Source: Liquidambar formosana (lineage: Eukaryota; Streptophyta; Magnoliopsida; Saxifragales; Altingiaceae). Taken from it: DNA of 64,000 nt. Every line of letters starts with the position of its first letter. Within the stretch, counting starts at the first letter, position 1. A program made the position numbers and the translations under genes. Below the pieces are notes generated by a model. That model did no database searches and was not told the origin of the DNA. It saw nothing but the letters and a program-made list of their open reading frames with translations. The stretch is taken from positions 2,492,297 to 2,556,296 of the forward strand of contig CM077833.1 in the NCBI GenBank assembly GCA_039720395.1, given 5' to 3'. This document shows positions 35,474 through 46,125 of the stretch, one piece after another.

Positions 35474-38135
35474 TCAATGATTTCCCGCGGGCCTTCTCTT
35501 TCGACTTGGCCCCGCTCCATCATGCCCTGCACGAGGTGCTCTAGGAGGGGGCATATCCTGTGGTGGATTAGATGATGATGCCTGTTGCAAACAAAGATAA
35601 TGAGTTAGGAGGGTAATGGTGCCAATCCTAGTTGAAAGTTAATGAGATGATCACTCACTTGGGGATTTAAGCGTGCTTCCAGAACTGAGTTCTCTAAACT
35701 CATTCGCACAAGATCCCTCCTCAATCCTTCATTGAGTTCGATGCATTCCTGGGCATACTCCCGTGGAACCTAGGAAAGTATAAACATGGTTAACAATGAT
35801 GAAAGAATCCAATTTCAAGAAGATAAGAGTTTAGAACTCACATTCTCATAATATGGATCGATCTTGGGATATTCATCGAATGGTGGATGGGTAATGTCAG
35901 TCTTCACAAATTTTGTCCCACTGCACAAGTTCACATACCAATTTAGTTGTGGGAGGGGTGGAGGTTGATTTCCTTCAAGGTCCTCATCCTCGTCATTGTA
36001 AGTCATCCCAGTGGCAGATCCAACTGTGGAGCTGTGTCCCCTTGCCCGTCGGCCCTGAAATTCAAATGCTTGTCAAATGGAGTCTTTCTTATAATCTCAA
36101 AAAAGAGTTTAAGAGTGTGGGGAGCTCACCCCTTGAGGTGGGAGACCAGTGACCCTAGGATTCATCAGATATTGTCGACAGAAGGCAGTGTATTCTATGC
36201 GAGGGGAGGTGAATCCCTCAGCATCCCAACCCCTCAGAGCTTCTTCTAGTTCATCCCCCACTAGGTGGCTAGTGTGCCTCATGTTCTCTGGTGGCATGGA
36301 AGGTGTCATAGCTGCATTCATATTTCCATGGACTTGTCTCAGGACTCGTTCCCCAAGATACCAGCATCTACTTGTGGGGCCTTCAAAGAGGACCCTTTTG
36401 CTTGTCAACTCCAAACAAGAGGAGTACTTCTCGGGAAGCCTATGCTCCCACAGCCTCCATGGATTCCATTCCACCTGTTGAGTTTGAAATAAGAAATGAA
36501 AAAAGAAAGATAAAAAAAGATAAAGTGAAAGAAAGATTTTACCATATCAGCAGTCAAGCTGGCAAGATATGCCCTTGCATGGGCATAATCATGTCGATTG
36601 GAGGCTCTTGTAGCCAAGCAAGATGGAGCATAATTCTGAAGGATGGGCCATGACATGGCATCACTAGCAAGAGTCGGGCGACACATGTTCAGGTACTCGT
36701 AGTACCATATCTGTGGAAAATCAAAAATATAGAGGAAATCATGTATGTGTTAAGTTTCGGGAAATAATAGAGAATTGAATGTTCTTTGTTACCTCCCAAA
36801 CGAAAGGAAGTCCCCCAAAGTTCTTTGCAACTCCTCGGGACATGTCAGTCATGGAGCGATACATGTTTGCGAAAGCAGCTCCACCCCAATTGTATCTCCC
36901 AATTTTGTTCACATCTTCCATGCTAGCTAGCAACTCAAGTCGAGCCATGTCATTGGTGCCCGCAAAAAAGGTACATGAAATCATGTAGAGCAAGAAAGCT
37001 CTCACAATGTAGTGGGGATCCGTCCCCTCACTCTCTTCTTCAGTAGCGAAGGTGTTGTAGAGCCAAGTACGGCGCACACCTTTTGGGCTTAACTCCGCTT
37101 CCACCCCGAGTAGAGCTACTATGTAGTTCTGATCCATGTTGGCATGTTCATAGTATTCCAAGCGCTTGCCTTTCAAGCTCAACCCAGTTATCATGGTGAA
37201 ATCCTTAGGGGTCATGGTCATCTCCCCGAAGCTAAAATGGAAAGTGTTGGTGGTGTCCCACCATAGCTCTGTCAAGGCAAATAATGCTTGCCTATCCCAT
37301 TGCTCGTTCCATAGAGCATCTAGGAAGGGCTCAAAACCCGCCTTCTTTATTATCTTGCGAGCACGTGGTTGGGCATGATTCATATGTCTCCACCAAGAGA
37401 TGAGTCCCTTTATTGATGTCCTTGTACGGAGACTTTGGAAGTCGGGCTATGTCAAAAGATTGTGTATTGAGTTAGCATAGAAAACATAGAGATATTGGGC
37501 ATACATTGGTAATTGATTTCAAATGGTTTTCCAAAAGTTTTAAAATATGGGTTTTGATTCATGAAATGAATTAGAAATGAATGCCCATGACTTTGTGTAT
37601 TCAAATTCATTGATTTTGTAAGGATTGAACATGGTTTTGCCTTTCGGGCATTTTATCAAACACTTGGTGTGTGACTTGTTTTCAAGCATTGAAATGAAAG
37701 ATTTTTGTATATCAAATCCTTGCCAAGACCATTTGACTTGGTTCTACAATGCAAACCAATTGATTTTTCAAGAATTGAACATGTTTTTGTCTCTTTGGCA
37801 TTTTATCAAACACTTGGTGGGCATCTTTTCTCAAGCATTGGGAAACAAGCTTTTTGCACATTCAATCCTTGCCAAATCAATGAACTTGGCTTAACAATGA
37901 TAGAAACAATCAAAAGAAGATCATGGGAATGCATTTTATCCAATAGAAATCAAAATTTCATGGTAAACATGTTAAGTTGGGAAGAACTAACCTCATGTTG
38001 GGAATGGAGGTAGGAGAGATGCTTCTTAGGTTCAAGCAACACCTTGTCTTGGGATGCATCATAGATTGGTGCCTTGTATGTATTCTTGATCACATAATAT
38101 GGATACTTGATGTTGGAATCATTGCTAGAAGCCAT
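35474..38135 (-). CDS. Plant mobile domain (PMD) protein, antisense intron-containing gene of B
   Basis: Seven exons: 38135-37992, 37446-36793, 36710-36543, 36474-36130, 36054-35842, 35769-35659 and 35581-35474. All six introns have GT-AG ends and phase 0, and the 1743-nt sum is one open frame of 580 aa plus stop. The start ATGGCTTC is in good context. Exon 2 carries the PMD signature region (WWDTTNTFHFSFGEMTMTPK, then DFTMITGLSLKGKR) and exons 3-4 continue it. Exon 5 is acidic and proline-rich (NDEDEDLEG), exon 6 is a likely coiled coil (ELNEGLRRDLVRMSLENSVL), and exon 7 ends with a basic PSRKRRPAG, a possible nuclear signal. PMD proteins include Arabidopsis MAIN/MAIL1, linked to silencing, and transposon-carried relatives. 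Being antisense, its introns would not be removed from the element's genomic RNA. Function here is inferred. Confidence 0.87.
37620..37905. repeat. Imperfect tandem duplication in intron 1 of the PMD gene
   Basis: A unit of about 160 bp beginning ATTGAACATGGTTTTGCC and including ATTTTATCAAACACTTGGTG, CAAGCATTG and AATCCTTGCCAA occurs twice with many differences. It lengthens the 545-bp intron. Confidence 0.75.
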
Positions 38136-38432
38136 TGTTGGTGGTTGAGCTTGTATGTGAGAAAAATGGGTTTGATAAGAAAGATGATGAATTTGATCTT
38201 GCAACTTGATGATTGATGCTTGTTTTTGTTGTTGAATGACTTGTTCTTGATGCTATTTCATGCACACAACTTGAATTGAAAGTGAAACTTTGATTGAGAA
38301 TGTGTTTGTGAGTGTTTGGAGAAGATGGAATGAGTTTCTAGAGAGAGAAACTCTCTATTTTCGAATTGGGTGTGTGTGTGCAACAAATGGGGAGTCAAGG
38401 GTTTAAAAACCCTCAAACTGGGCAGCACCAGC

Positions 38433-38511
38433 CTCGGGTAACCGCCCAGCATGGGGCGGCAAGCCGCCTGGGCTTGGGCGGCAAGCCACCAGCAGCCAGG
38501 TGGTCAGCCTC
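38433..38511. repeat. GC-rich palindrome, diverged copy upstream of PMD
   Basis: From CTCGGGTAACCGCCC to AGGTGGTCAGCCTC. It has the same layout as the 80-bp copies at 35141 and 40868, with GGCGGCAAGCC in place of GGCGGCTAGCC. It lies about 300 bp before the PMD start codon. Confidence 0.85.
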
Positions 38512-38929
38512 CCTTGCTCGCTCCGTTGCGCTCGTTTGGCCTTTGCTCGCCTATTCGCGCTTTTGAACCCTCTTTGAGATGAAATCTCAAGCATGTTTTG
38601 AGTTGAAAAATGAATGAATATCTTGACATTGTTTGACATGAAATGATTTGAAAGAGATTGCATTGGTGGCCCTTGTGTGGGCATGGCATGCTAGTAGGGG
38701 TGAACAACCCTCTCTATGCATATGATTTTTGATCATTAGGGATGAATTCCCTCCTATGTCACTATGATTCTTTGTCATTTGGGATAAAGATACCTTCCCT
38801 ATATGCATGTGAATGATTGCTTTCATGAGATAATTGTGTCTCCTATATGAGTTGGTGTTCGAGTTGAGGCATGAATAGCCTCCATGTGAGATGACTTGGT
38901 GAACTTGTTGTGTGTTGGTGAGTAGAAGC
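38512..38929. other. AT-rich spacer
   Basis: Between the third palindrome and the tandem repeats. Only weak, degenerate pieces of the repeats are present, and I see no gene. The following stretch 39951-40137 is likewise non-coding. Confidence 0.5.
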
Positions 38930-39950
38930 TTACCTTTGTCTTGATGACTTAGTGAGAGAAAGATGTAATCTTTCTCATGATTACATGCTTACCTTGATGA
39001 TTTGAAAGATGCAATCTTTCCCCATGACTTGTGTTTACCTTGATGGTTTGATTATGAGAAGGACGCGATCTTTCTCATGCTATGTGTTCACCTTGAGAGT
39101 TTGATATGAGAAGGAGGCAATCTTTCTCATGATTACATGCTTACCTTGATGACTTGAAAGATGCGATCTTTCCCAATGGTATGTGTTTACCCTGATTGAA
39201 GGTTGTGACCTTCCTCGTACTATGTGACTACCTTAACAATTGAATGACAACCTTGATGGTTTGAATATGAGAAGGATGTATCTTTCTCATGTTTTGAGAT
39301 AGCCTTGATGGCTTCCTGTGGTATGTGTTTACCTTGATTGATTTGAGCAAGAGAAGGACGTGATCTTTCTCGTGTTATGTGTTTTACCTTGATATTTGAA
39401 TGATAACCTTGACGGTTTGAATATGAGAAGGATGTATCTTTCTCATATTTTGGGATAGCCTTGATGGCATGGTGTTACCTCGTACTATTCACCAGTTGTC
39501 ACTGGTACAGTATGGGAAGACCTTTCATCGAACGAAGTTCGATGTAAGTTATGGATACCTCGTACTATTCACCAGTTGTCACTGGTACAGTATGGGAAGA
39601 CCTTTCATCGAACGAAGTTCGATGTAAGTTATGGATACCTCGTACTATTCGCCAGTTGTCACTAGCATAGTATGGGAAGACCTTTCATCGAACGAAGTTC
39701 GATGTAAGCTATGGATACCTCGTATTATTCACCAGTTGTCACTGGTGCAGTATGGGATGTGATTACCTTGATAATTGAGTAATAACCTTGACGGTTTGAA
39801 TGTGAGAAGGATGTATCTTTCTCATATTTTGGGATGGCCTTGATGGCATAATGTTACCTCGTACCATTCGCCAGTTGTCACTGGCATAGAATTGGAAGAC
39901 CTTTCATCGAACGAAGTTCGATGTAACCTGTGGATACCTCATCTTGTTCC
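38930..39950. repeat. Tandem repeats between the PMD gene and the 3' LTR of B
   Basis: Two repeat types. The first is an imperfect unit of roughly 60-75 bp with GAGAAGGATGTATCTTTCTCAT and ACCTTGATGGTTTGA, from about 38930 to 39470 and again 39750-39850. The second is an 80-bp unit starting CGTACTATTCACCAGTTGTC at 39481, 39561, 39641 and 39721, with a further copy near 39860; it contains the short palindrome TCGAACGAAGTTCGA. Tat/Ogre elements are known for tandem repeats here that can seed satellites. Confidence 0.9.
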
Positions 39951-40137
39951 CCAGTGAAACTGGTATACAGCATGAGAGGAGTTCTGTAGAACTTATGAAG
40001 AGTACCTTTGTGCTTGTGTATGATGAATTCGAAGAATTCAATGATATGTTCACCCTCTTTTCCCCAGTGGGTCTTGATTAAATCAATTCCCCGGGCAAAA
40101 ATGGGTTGTTCTTTTGGTCATTGGCTTGCAAGTGAAA

Positions 40138-40150
40138 CTTGCTCACCAAT
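40138..40150 (+). other. Polypurine tract of B
   Basis: AATGAGGGGCTTC directly before the 3' LTR, the expected primer site for plus-strand synthesis. It is short and interrupted by pyrimidines. Confidence 0.6.
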
Positions 40151-40867
40151 GAGGGGCTTCTGTCACACCCCATTTTTGTCACCTTAGCTAGGGTTTGTCA
40201 TTGCATGTGTCTTTTTGTTTCCTTTTTGAGTCTAGTCTTTTGCATTGAGTTTCTAGGGTCCTAAGGATGGTGTCTATGAATTTTGGTTCGATTTGGAGTT
40301 GATCTCGAGGGTTAATTAGAACTTTTGTGACTTGAGGGGCATAATTGTCTTTTTGATCACAAACTTTCCATTTGACCTTGAAATGATCTCCAAGTTGCCA
40401 ATTGGAGTTCATATGGTTGTATTTGAGGTATTTGTGGGACCAATTCGATGAATTGGAGGTTCGGGATTAGAATGGCTCATTAAGGCTCAGGTTGGCTAAA
40501 AGACCTACTTCGGGTTAGCTCGAATTGGCTCATGATTTTCACTCTATGACTACTCATTTGACCTTGATTGGTCTTGATTTCATCCCCAAATGTGTTTAGG
40601 GAGGTTGAATTTCGAATTGGAAAGCATTCGGTGCGACCCTATGTGCATACCTAAGCTAAGCGATGGTGAGGCATAGCGGTTAACCACCTTTGTAGGACTC
40701 AACCATGCAGCCATGGCTAGGGTTTCTCACCCTCAAGTGACTCAAATTACATTCCCCTTCGAAACACGGTCGTTTTGGCTTTCGTTTCGTCAAAATCGGA
40801 GTTAATTTGAACCCTAAAACACATTTGGAAGTCAAAGGGGTCAAAAATGGGCATATGCTGACAGAGC

Positions 40868-40947
40868 CTCGGGTGACCACCCAGGCCTGGGCGGCTAGCC
40901 GCCTGGGCCCAGGCTGCTAGCCGCCCAGCCCCAGGTGGTCACCCGAG
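40868..40947. repeat. 80-bp GC-rich palindrome in U3 of B
   Basis: Near-identical to 35141-35220; the only difference I see is GGCTGCTAG against GGCGGCTAG. It lies about 190 bp before the LTR's TATA box. Diverged versions exist in E (about 57436-57515) and in A's LTR (59958-60059, enlarged to 102 bp by an internal duplication). Confidence 0.9.
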
Positions 40948-41134
40948 CCACTTTCCTTTTTTGAGCCTTGACGCGGCTCCCACCCTATTTTCTCGGATTT
41001 GCTCGCCTTTGGCCGCCATTTAACCCTAATTTCAGCCCTATTTGACCTACTTGAGCCCCAAGGGAACCTCTAAGAGCCCTTGGATCAATCCCTAGGGTTT
41101 TAATCCCAACCATTGAGGGTTTCCCCTCAATCCC

Positions 41135-41142
41135 TATAAATA
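41135..41142 (+). promoter_or_regulatory. LTR promoter TATA box of B
   Basis: TATAAATA in CCCTATAAATACCCCC, placed as the LTR promoter. It puts the RNA start near 41165, so R plus U5 would be about 2.5 kb. It is present only in the 3' LTR because the 5' copy lacks this part. E has TATAAA at 57706-57711 in the matching place. Confidence 0.75.
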
Positions 41143-41486
41143 CCCCCTTATACTTCAGCAATAGGGGAGGCAATTTCTGAAGTGTGAGGCATGTGTGAGA
41201 CTTGGAGGCTATGGCAGCCATCCTTAGGGTAGTTTAACCTAAACTTTGAGTGAGAGAGTGTGAGAGAAAGCTTGAAGGAGGGCTGGAGCATTGCTTGAAG
41301 GCTTGAAGGAAGGAACTCCCAGCAGTACATAAGAGGAGGAGGACTCTCTACAGCAGCAAAAGGGGACTTCACCATAGGTATACCCTCTCTTCTCCTCTTC
41401 TCTCTTTTAAAGTTAGGGTTTTTTGCATAGAATAGCATGATTTTATGTTCAAGTTTATGTCTTTATCATGTTTTCCTACTTCTATT

Positions 41487-42060
41487 AGCTAGTATGCATG
41501 TTTAGGATGATATTCATGGGCTGTTTAGTATGCTAGGATGTTATTCCATGTGATTTACTGCATGTTTGGGACTTTAGGGTTTCTTTAGTGCTGAAATTGG
41601 TTTTCTGCATGAAATAACTCTTTTGCATATTAAAGCTTATGTTTTTATTGTATTTTGTTGTTTCCATTAGCTAGTATGCATGTTTAGGATAATATTCATG
41701 GGCTGTTTAGTATGCTAGGATGTTATTCCATGTGATTTACTGCATGTTTGGGACTTTAGGGTTTCCTTAGTGCTGAAATTGGTTTTCTGCATGAAATAAC
41801 TCTTTTGCATATTAAAGCTTATGTTTTTATTATATTTTGTTGTTTCCATTAGCTAGTATGCATGTTTAGGATAATATTCATGGGCTGTTTAGTATGCTAG
41901 GATGTTATTCCATGTGATTTACTGCATGTTTGGGATTCTAGGGTTTCCTTAGTGCTGAAATTGAGTTTATGCTTAGAATAGCCATATTTCATGTGCAAGC
42001 TTGTATTTTTATCATGTGTTGATGCTTCTATTGATTAATATGCATGATTAGAATGATGTC
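41487..42060 (+). repeat. 182-bp tandem repeat inside the B LTR
   Basis: AGCTAGTATGCATGTTTAGGA recurs at 41487, 41669 and 41851, giving three closely matching units of 182 bp. A fourth worn unit starts near 42030. This accounts for most of the extra length of B's LTR over E. Confidence 0.88.
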
Positions 42061-43653
42061 TATGATGAGTTTTTGCATGATTTAAAGTTATCCTATGTGA
42101 TTTTGAGCACAATTGTGATCCTAGGGTTTCATTCATCCTTGTGTTGGTTTAATTGCATATAGCATGATAGCTTAGGGTTTTTCTTTATTTATTTTTTTCT
42201 TCATGGTTGATATATGTGTGCTGCATATTTGATAACTATGATATTTTTGAGCATTCACATAGTTGATTTTAGGGTTTTTATGCATGCCATGGTTCTAGGA
42301 TCAAATTAGGGTTTATGTTTGTTCACTATTTATGTTGTTTGCATGCTTAGTGGATGAATGTAGGCTTTAATTCAATTCTGTCCAGATTTGTTTATTGCCC
42401 TAAAAATGATATCTTTTGCATTCATAGTAGTGGATTTTAGGGTTTATTGCATGTCATTGCATACAGGATTGAATTAGGGTTTTTTATTGGTTCATGATTC
42501 GTGTTGTTTACATGACTTATGAAGGATTTTAAGCTTTATTTTCAATTCTGTCCAGATCTGTTATTTGTCCTTGATATGGTATTTTGAGCATGTGTTAGCC
42601 TATGTTTGGGCATGATAATTGCTTGATTGGAACCTAGCTTGTTTGGTTGGTATTTTGGTATGTTTTGCATGGAAATTGCAGGTGCTTTGACAGGTACAAC
42701 AGGTGCAACTACCCCACCAATGTGGGGTGGTTATTTTGGCTATTGTGAGATGAAATCTTGCAAATAAGATAATTACCCTATGCAATAGGGTGGTTATTTT
42801 GACAGGTTGCTTTTGCTTAAAGGTAAGTAGGGTGTGAGGGTGCCCCAATTCACCCTTCTTTCCTTTCCTTGAAACTTTCCCTTTCTCCCCCTTAGGGTTG
42901 TTTCCTAATAGGGGAACATGGCAATCCTTATAGTTTCCTTTCATTAAAAAATTGCCTTTTAAATCAAAGTTTCCATCTTTATCAAAATTCCATAAAAATC
43001 TTTTGAGAATCATTCATTTTTGGAAACTTACCATGTTTTTACTTGAAAGGAAACTTAGGGTTTACCATAGGCCTTGATTAGGTTATAACCCTATTCCTTT
43101 TCGAACTACGTGGACTTTGATCCATGTATTTCCATACATGGTACGTAGGCGCTCTTCGTGATGTTCAAGTCCGCCCTAGGATACTAAGTATCCTAGGTTT
43201 TCTCCCCCTCCTTCTTTTTTCTGTTTTTTCTTTGATTTACATGATTATATGGATGAATGAATGAATGATATGCATGCTGTCTTGTGATGATAACTGTTGA
43301 TTTATGTGTGATTAAGACTTTGATTTAGCCCAATTAAATTAAGAGACCGTTTAGGGCGATATGGGTGCCTATAGGCTTTGCCTAGAACCTTCCCATATCG
43401 TAACTTAGCCTCCGAATCCCCGAATTCTTTGGTTTCCAAAAGATCATTTGCCTTTCCATTTTTAAATATGGAGTCAATCTTTTGTTTTCCTAAAACAAAA
43501 CTGTTTTTAGGGTTTTCCTTGTTTCCTTTAAAAAATAAGGTGGCGACTCCTTTCTTTTTCCAAACCCATTCGTGGGCCCTCTTTTCCTGGGTCCACAGAT
43601 TGGCGACTTTTAAACCCTCTTGTGGGCCTTGTAACTCTTTTTTGGGGTCCACA

Positions 43654-44425
43654 ATGACACGTGTTAAAATCCTCAACATTTTAAAAATTTTCGGCATGTC
43701 TCATCTGTAGATAGGACATACCATCGTGAAAACTTGTTATAAAATCCATACATAAAAATTTCCATGTCATCCATGAGTGTGGTATCATCCCATGCATCGC
43801 ATTCCACGTATATACAACATTAAATAATTAAAATTACAACCCTGATTTAAATTACATTTACATTAACCCAATAGAAAACCCACTTAATACATATTCTTTC
43901 CCATGAAAATACATTAACAATTAACTTAAAGAAATTCCACTAAGGGCATCTTCCACCCAAGATAGCATAACCAATTCCTGGATTATCTGAAAAACTTTTA
44001 AAATAATAGGCGTGAGTCCGGCGACTCAGTAGATACAATTTGACATAGTAAACTAAAGCAATGATATAAATAAAACCCATTATATCATTTAAAGCAAAAT
44101 ATACTAACCAAGTATATTACAAATCCCAAAACAAGTTATAACCCATAACTTAAAATAAATAATGCATAATGCCCAATGCATGTGACTCATGTCCAATTTA
44201 CATTGATTCCATTAATTACCGACCACTCCCGCAGGAAATTTCGCGTGGAAACGGAGGATTTAAACCCAACCTCCAAGAGGACAACACAAGGGTTCCTACC
44301 TGGAACCGGAAAGTAGCCTCTGATTCGGGAACACAAAGGTTCCTACCTAGAACCAAAAAGTACCCCAGGACCAAAGGAATGGAAAACACCGCAAAGTCCC
44401 ATTGACTGCAAGTAGTCCAATTCCA
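43654..44425 (-). repeat. Element C, middle segment
   Basis: LTR sequence of solo element C between insertions B and D. It continues 24514-24600 after the ATGAC duplication and runs up to the TTCCA duplication of D. It contains GGTTCCTACCTGGAACC and GGTTCCTACCTAGAACC, two similar inverted motifs about 50 bp apart. No gene. Confidence 0.85.
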
Positions 44426-46110
44426 TGTTGGGAATCGAACAAGAGGGAAAAATAGAAGTGCGGAATATAAAAATTTTTCCTACGATTCCCAATCCCATGA
44501 ATCTAACTATGCATAACACAAAATCAAACCCTAACTACGAAGAGGGTTAGAACACTTACAGTTTTTTTGTCTTCTCCTTTTTGCTCCAAGCTTTGATTCC
44601 GGACAGCGGTGAATGAGCAGCCCAAGTGTGCTGCCTCCAACGGTATCCACACCTAGCTAGAGCTTCAAGTCCTTTCCTTCTTTCCCATGTTGTTGCTAGA
44701 GTAGGAGAAGAGAGGAGAGAGAGAGAGGGAGGCTGGAAATTCTGGCCAGCCCTTGGGGAGCCTCCAAAGTGCTGGACGGCTAGGGTTTATTGTGCAAGCC
44801 TATTATGCCATGTCACACATAAGTGTGACTTATATAGGCAGCCCACTAAAGGGGGCTGGCCATGGGGAAGAAACCCTAATAGGGTTATGTGTAATTACAC
44901 TTAATTGCACATTAACCCCTATTATTTGTATCAAATACAAATAGGCCTATAAAGAACTATTCTTTATTCACTAAAACCCTTTCTCTCATAGACTTTAAAG
45001 CCCTTCTTGCATGATCAGTGTGTGATCCATTGGGTTCACATCATTAAGTAGTAGGAATAGCACGAGGTGTGCACAATGGAACTCTTTCCATTTAGGGTCT
45101 AATTGGAACTCCTTCCAATTCCTTAATTGATTATAACTCACTTATATCAATTAGGGCTTCTACTAACCATGAGTAACACCTAGCATATGGCTCATGGTGT
45201 GGTCCTTAATGAGGTGAATAGTCATTTACAATGAACCCTTCTGTTATAGTTTATAGGTTACAATTGCATCCTTCCTTCAACACAATGTCTCCAATTGAAC
45301 TAATAGGACATGGAAGTCTGTCAAGTCCCTAGTTCAATTACTTTATACTCATTCATAGATATCAACTCATTAATGAACTCATGAAACTCTTTTCATATTC
45401 ATCCTACCATGGCCATGGATTTAATGAGTTATATTATGAATGCTATATGAGACATTCTCTCTCTTTTCCTGAGAGTGATGGATCCCTTGTTGATCACTCA
45501 CATGCCTTCAAACACATAGCAGTAGGGCCAATGAACACCTTTGTAGACCCCTGAATAGGATCTGCACTTAGTGTTATCAAACTTCTAAAGCTACATGCAT
45601 AAGGCAACTATGGTGTCTCAGGTCTAAGGATTACTTGTACCACTATAACAATGAGAAACTGATTGACAGGCAGGATAAAACTCCATTCAGTTTATCTCAT
45701 ATCTTTGGTCACATTCAGTGTACCTATTCTCGCAATAGGCACCCACTTGTTGGTTGTAGTGTCTCCACACAAATAGCTTGAGACTAGCTATCCTCCTATA
45801 GAGTCAGCCTAACAAGTGCTAGTCCTATGGTTCATTACTGTCCATCATAGTGAACCTTCAACTAGGAATGCTTTAGGAGTTTAGTACAGAGATATATCTA
45901 TAGTCTCAAAATTACAACTCTTTGTAATTCCATATTCTCAACTCTAACTCCATGGACATATTATGTAAATATAAATGATGCATATAAACATAATAGAATA
46001 AGCCCTTTTATTAAATCAATAATAAATGTGACACATAAATGAAATCAAATGATTGTTCCTAATCCCTAAACAATCATCTCTATGATTGGCTCTAGGGCAT
46101 AATCCTAACA
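44426..46110 (-). repeat. 3' LTR of D, 1685 bp
   Basis: Identical in length to the 5' LTR, with a single difference seen (T at 45026, C at 53073). A TATATAAG box is on the minus strand at 44829-44836. Short open frames inside are present in both LTR copies and are not genes. Confidence 0.95.
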
Positions 46111-46125
46111 ATCTCCCACTTGCAC
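46111..46125 (-). other. Polypurine tract of D
   Basis: GTGCAAGTGGGAGAT on the minus strand, directly before the 3' LTR; a typical plant copia form. Confidence 0.8.

Larger units (their letters stand above)
24601..43653 (+). mobile_element. Element B: nearly complete Tat-lineage Ty3 retrotransposon with two antisense genes
   Basis: 19.05 kb with ATGAC at 24596-24600 and 43654-43658. Order: fold-back 5' LTR (24601-25529), primer site, leader, gag-protease, candidate intron, RT-RNase H-aRNase H-integrase, then on the opposite strand DUF7745 and an intron-containing PMD gene, tandem repeats, polypurine tract and a 3503-bp 3' LTR. Dual RNase H, an intron before RT, extra genes and tandem repeats before the 3' LTR are known traits of Tat/Ogre elements. 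The 5' LTR lacks the normal promoter, so this copy was probably unable to make genomic RNA from its own LTR when it landed. Confidence 0.95.
40151..43653 (+). repeat. 3' LTR of B, 3503 bp
   Basis: TGTCACACCCCATTTTTG to GGGGTCCACA, followed by the ATGAC duplication. It contains the 80-bp palindrome (40868-40947), a TATA box (41135) and a 182-bp tandem repeat, and its last 466 bp include the pivot palindrome that starts the fold-back in the 5' LTR. Solo LTR E (3048 bp) and the interrupted LTR of A are relatives. Confidence 0.95.

Noticed and set aside
39477..39760. Regular repeats with spacers, CRISPR-like at first glance
   Set aside because: The 80-bp units are contiguous without unique spacers, and the DNA is plant nuclear.
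44626..44944. Short open frames (92 and 63 aa) in the left LTR of D, repeated at 52673-52991
   Set aside because: They are identical because they lie in the two LTRs, overlap the promoter region and resemble no protein family.
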